The notes beneath the pieces were generated by a model that was given only the letters and a program-made list of their open reading frames with translations, did not search any database and was not told where the DNA came from. From Streptomyces sp. NBC_01233 (lineage in GTDB: Bacteria; Actinomycetota; Actinomycetes; Streptomycetales; Streptomycetaceae): DNA of 64,000 nucleotides. Made by a program: the position numbers and the translations under genes. Location: positions 8,102,501 through 8,166,500 of the forward strand of contig NZ_CP108514.1 of assembly GCF_035989305.1 (NCBI RefSeq), in the 5' to 3' direction. This document shows, piece by piece, positions 62,086 through 64,000 of the stretch; position 1 is the stretch's first letter; each line of letters starts with the position of its first letter.

Positions 62086-64000
62086 TCAGTACGCCTGGAA
62101 CGAGGCCCAGATGATGGGGTGGGGATCGCGGATCTCCTCACCGTCGAGGTCCTCCCCGCGCACCGAGAAGACCTTCCACTCGGTGAGCATCCGCAGCTGC
62201 AACCGCCGCAGCAGGTCCGCGTGGTCGCCGGTCCGCTGCCCGTCGAGCATCCCCCGGACGAGGAGGTCCTCGAAGGCCTCGGTGAAGGAGGCGTCGCGGA
62301 TGTCGAGGGAGGTGGCGATCACCTGATCGGCGCCGGAGTGGATCGCGCCCGCCGCGAGCCCCATGCCTTCACCGCCCAGGGCCGACGCGGTGGAGCTGGA
62401 ACAGCACGACAGGATCACCCGCGTGGGCATCGGCAGGAAGGGCGTGCCGTCGTCGAACGCCCCGAAGAGCTCGCCCGACTGCACGTACGTCTCCTCGGCC
62501 AGGGGCAGGGCCGACCAGGCCGGGTCGCTGTCGTGCACCCCGTGACCGCGGTAGAAGAACACCCCGTGGGTGGAGGGGCCGATCTTGTGCAGGGCCGCCA
62601 GCAGGGCGTCCTTGGTCCCGGGGCCGTCGGGCCCGGAGGCGGTCAGGAGCACGGCCGCCTCGTTCACCACGGAATCCGCGGTCCGTTCGCGCAGCGACCC
62701 GTCCGGATTGTCGCAGGCCAGCAGGAACGGAACGGGCGAGCCGGGCGGCAGCCCGCAGGCGCGTGACGCGCGCCTGAGCTGCGTCGGCGTGGAGGTCCAC
62801 ATCCGCAGGACCGCCTTCTCGATCAGCCGCTCCTCCGTGCCGGGGATCATGGTGATCGCCCAGGGCACACAGGTCAGTTCGCGGGCCGCGGAGATCGTGA
62901 GCCGGAGCGGTTCGTCCGCGCCGGCCCGCCGCAGCGCTTCGACGAGCGGCGGCGGCAGGAGCTGCCCGATCGTGCGGGTGACGATCTGCTCCTCCGCCGA
63001 CCGCCAGCTCCTCAGCTGGGTGAACGGCTCGTAGAAGTCCCCGGGGCCGCGCTTGTAGGGGAACAGGCTCCACGTCTTGCGTTCGGAGGACTGGGAATGC
63101 CCGGCCAGGCCCAGCAGGACCGGCTTGATCCGGTCGAACTCGCGGAGGTCCTGCGCGCCGTACCCGGCGGGCCGCCCGTCCCGCGCGACGAACCAGAAGA
63201 GGAGGCCGTCCTCGATGTGGGTCGACCAGAAGACGCCTTCGGGCAGCGCGTCGTCCAGGGGCCGCGCCGCGAGGCCCTGCGCCTCCTTGGGCGGCAGGGC
63301 GGTGCGGTAGTGGGGCAGAAGGAGGGCCGTGCCCTGGTAGGAGACGGGCTCCGGAAAGTGCAGGAGCGTCGAGTTCAGGGCGTCGTTGAGCGCGGTGAAG
63401 ACCGCCGACGACACGACCGGGCCGCTGCCGTCGGCCGCGGCGGGCTCTTCCTGCGGGGCCTGGGCGGGCGGCGCGAGCGCCTCGGCGCTCTCGCCGTCCG
63501 GATCCTCCGCATCGGCGTCCGCGGGGCCCGACGTGAACTCGAACCCGCTGCCGGCGAGCTTCTCGTCGTCCTCGATCTCGACGGCGGCGCCGAGCAGGGA
63601 CTGCAGCCGGCACGACTCGATCAGCTCGGCGACCGTCCGCTCGTCCCCCAGGGCGACCGCCGAGACGAGGGCCGCGCGCCGGGTGGGTCCGAAGTTCTTC
63701 CAGAGGGAGAGCCGTTGGGTGTGCGAACACGCGCGGTACCGCTGTGCGTCCAGCTTCGCCCAGGCGGACAGGGCCACGCCCAGGGCCTCCTCGTACCGCT
63801 CCAGCGAGGTCCAGATGCCCGCGGCCGCTTGTTCCAGCTCCCCGACCAGCCAGTCGTCGGCCCGGTCCGCGGCGAGCCGGGCGCGGGCCGCGGTGAGGAG
63901 GCCGAGGGCGCGTTCCGGCTGCGCGTCGGCGGCGAGCCGTTCCGCGAGGCAGGAGACGAGGTAGGTGTAGGGGATGATCCCCAGGTCGTGGACCCGCTCG
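62086..64000 (-). CDS. CHAT-domain (caspase-like) protease with helical repeats, 5' end outside the window
   Basis: The frame is open to the right edge, so the N-terminus is missing; at least 638 residues are present. The upstream part is helical and TPR-like ('LERYEEALGVALSAWAKLDA'). The C-terminal peptidase-C14-like CHAT domain has the catalytic His in 'VFFYRGHGVHDSD' and Cys in 'RVILSCCSSSTASALG', followed by 'GAIHSGADQVIATSLDIRDASFTEAF'. An acidic Pro-rich linker separates the halves. CHAT proteases are activated by a partner and cleave host or self targets in immunity systems. EACC1 lies immediately downstream. Confidence 0.9.
   Translation of the reverse strand, partial: ERVHDLGIIPYTYLVSCLAERLAADAQPERALGLLTAARARLAADRADDWLVGELEQAAAGIWTSLERYEEALGVALSAWAKLDAQRYRACSHTQRLSLWKNFGPTRRAALVSAVALGDERTVAELIESCRLQSLLGAAVEIEDDEKLAGSGFEFTSGPADADAEDPDGESAEALAPPAQAPQEEPAAADGSGPVVSSAVFTALNDALNSTLLHFPEPVSYQGTALLLPHYRTALPPKEAQGLAARPLDDALPEGVFWSTHIEDGLLFWFVARDGRPAGYGAQDLREFDRIKPVLLGLAGHSQSSERKTWSLFPYKRGPGDFYEPFTQLRSWRSAEEQIVTRTIGQLLPPPLVEALRRAGADEPLRLTISAARELTCVPWAITMIPGTEERLIEKAVLRMWTSTPTQLRRASRACGLPPGSPVPFLLACDNPDGSLRERTADSVVNEAAVLLTASGPDGPGTKDALLAALHKIGPSTHGVFFYRGHGVHDSDPAWSALPLAEETYVQSGELFGAFDDGTPFLPMPTRVILSCCSSSTASALGGEGMGLAAGAIHSGADQVIATSLDIRDASFTEAFEDLLVRGMLDGQRTGDHADLLRRLQLRMLTEWKVFSVRGEDLDGEEIRDPHPIIWASFQAY

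Overview
The window is about 72% GC, with GC-rich third codon positions, GTG/TTG starts, leaderless-type promoters and many actinobacterial families (AfsA, StrR, SchA/CurD, DUF5999). It is best read as chromosomal DNA of a Streptomyces or close relative. No rRNA, tRNA, CRISPR array or intact insertion sequence was seen. All names come from reading the sequence and from knowledge of the families; no database search was possible.

Layout. 0-10.6 kb holds a SRPBCC protein, a DUF5999 gene with a 30-codon follower, an AfsR-like NTPase, an FN3 lipoprotein, a wrecked nickel-type ABC importer behind what looks like an intact Nur box, a small membrane protein, a secreted propeller protein, and two divergent MFS exporters, one preceded by an overlapping 33-codon ORF. 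10.7-14.5 kb is an XRE-STAND-WD40 sensor with 14 blades, some nearly identical in DNA. 14.6-21 kb has small secreted proteins and a piece of aromatic polyketide metabolism without ketosynthase (O-methyltransferase, ACP, ABM-SchA/CurD fusion, FAD hydroxylase). 21-35.8 kb holds a cobalamin riboswitch with metE, a TetR regulator, an M19-like hydrolase, a 1610-residue protein of unknown function, a serine hydrolase, an acyl-CoA synthetase pseudogene and a PhnA/YjdM gene.

35.8-50 kb is a signalling and secondary-metabolism island: an AfsA/ScbA gamma-butyrolactone synthase, a divergent ScbR-type receptor and an epimerase, then manB, a defunct IS701-like transposase and a second receptor-like TetR protein, galU, a StrR-family activator, a DHA2 exporter, a hydrolase, a luciferase-like oxidoreductase and a glycosyltransferase. 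Two copies of one T-tract element (36.85 and 41.55 kb) probably tie the receptors to their targets. manB, galU and the glycosyltransferase could supply and transfer a sugar.

50-64 kb has a Ser/Thr kinase, a three-gene operon (membrane protein, cupin-like, inositol-monophosphatase-like), an anion-transporter-type protein, and at the right edge the most unusual locus: a ~1954-residue TIR / inactive-phosphoesterase / NACHT / pentapeptide / WD40 protein (one frameshift in this sequence) convergent with a CHAT-protease plus EACC1-like operon. I read this as an NLR-like conflict or immunity module.
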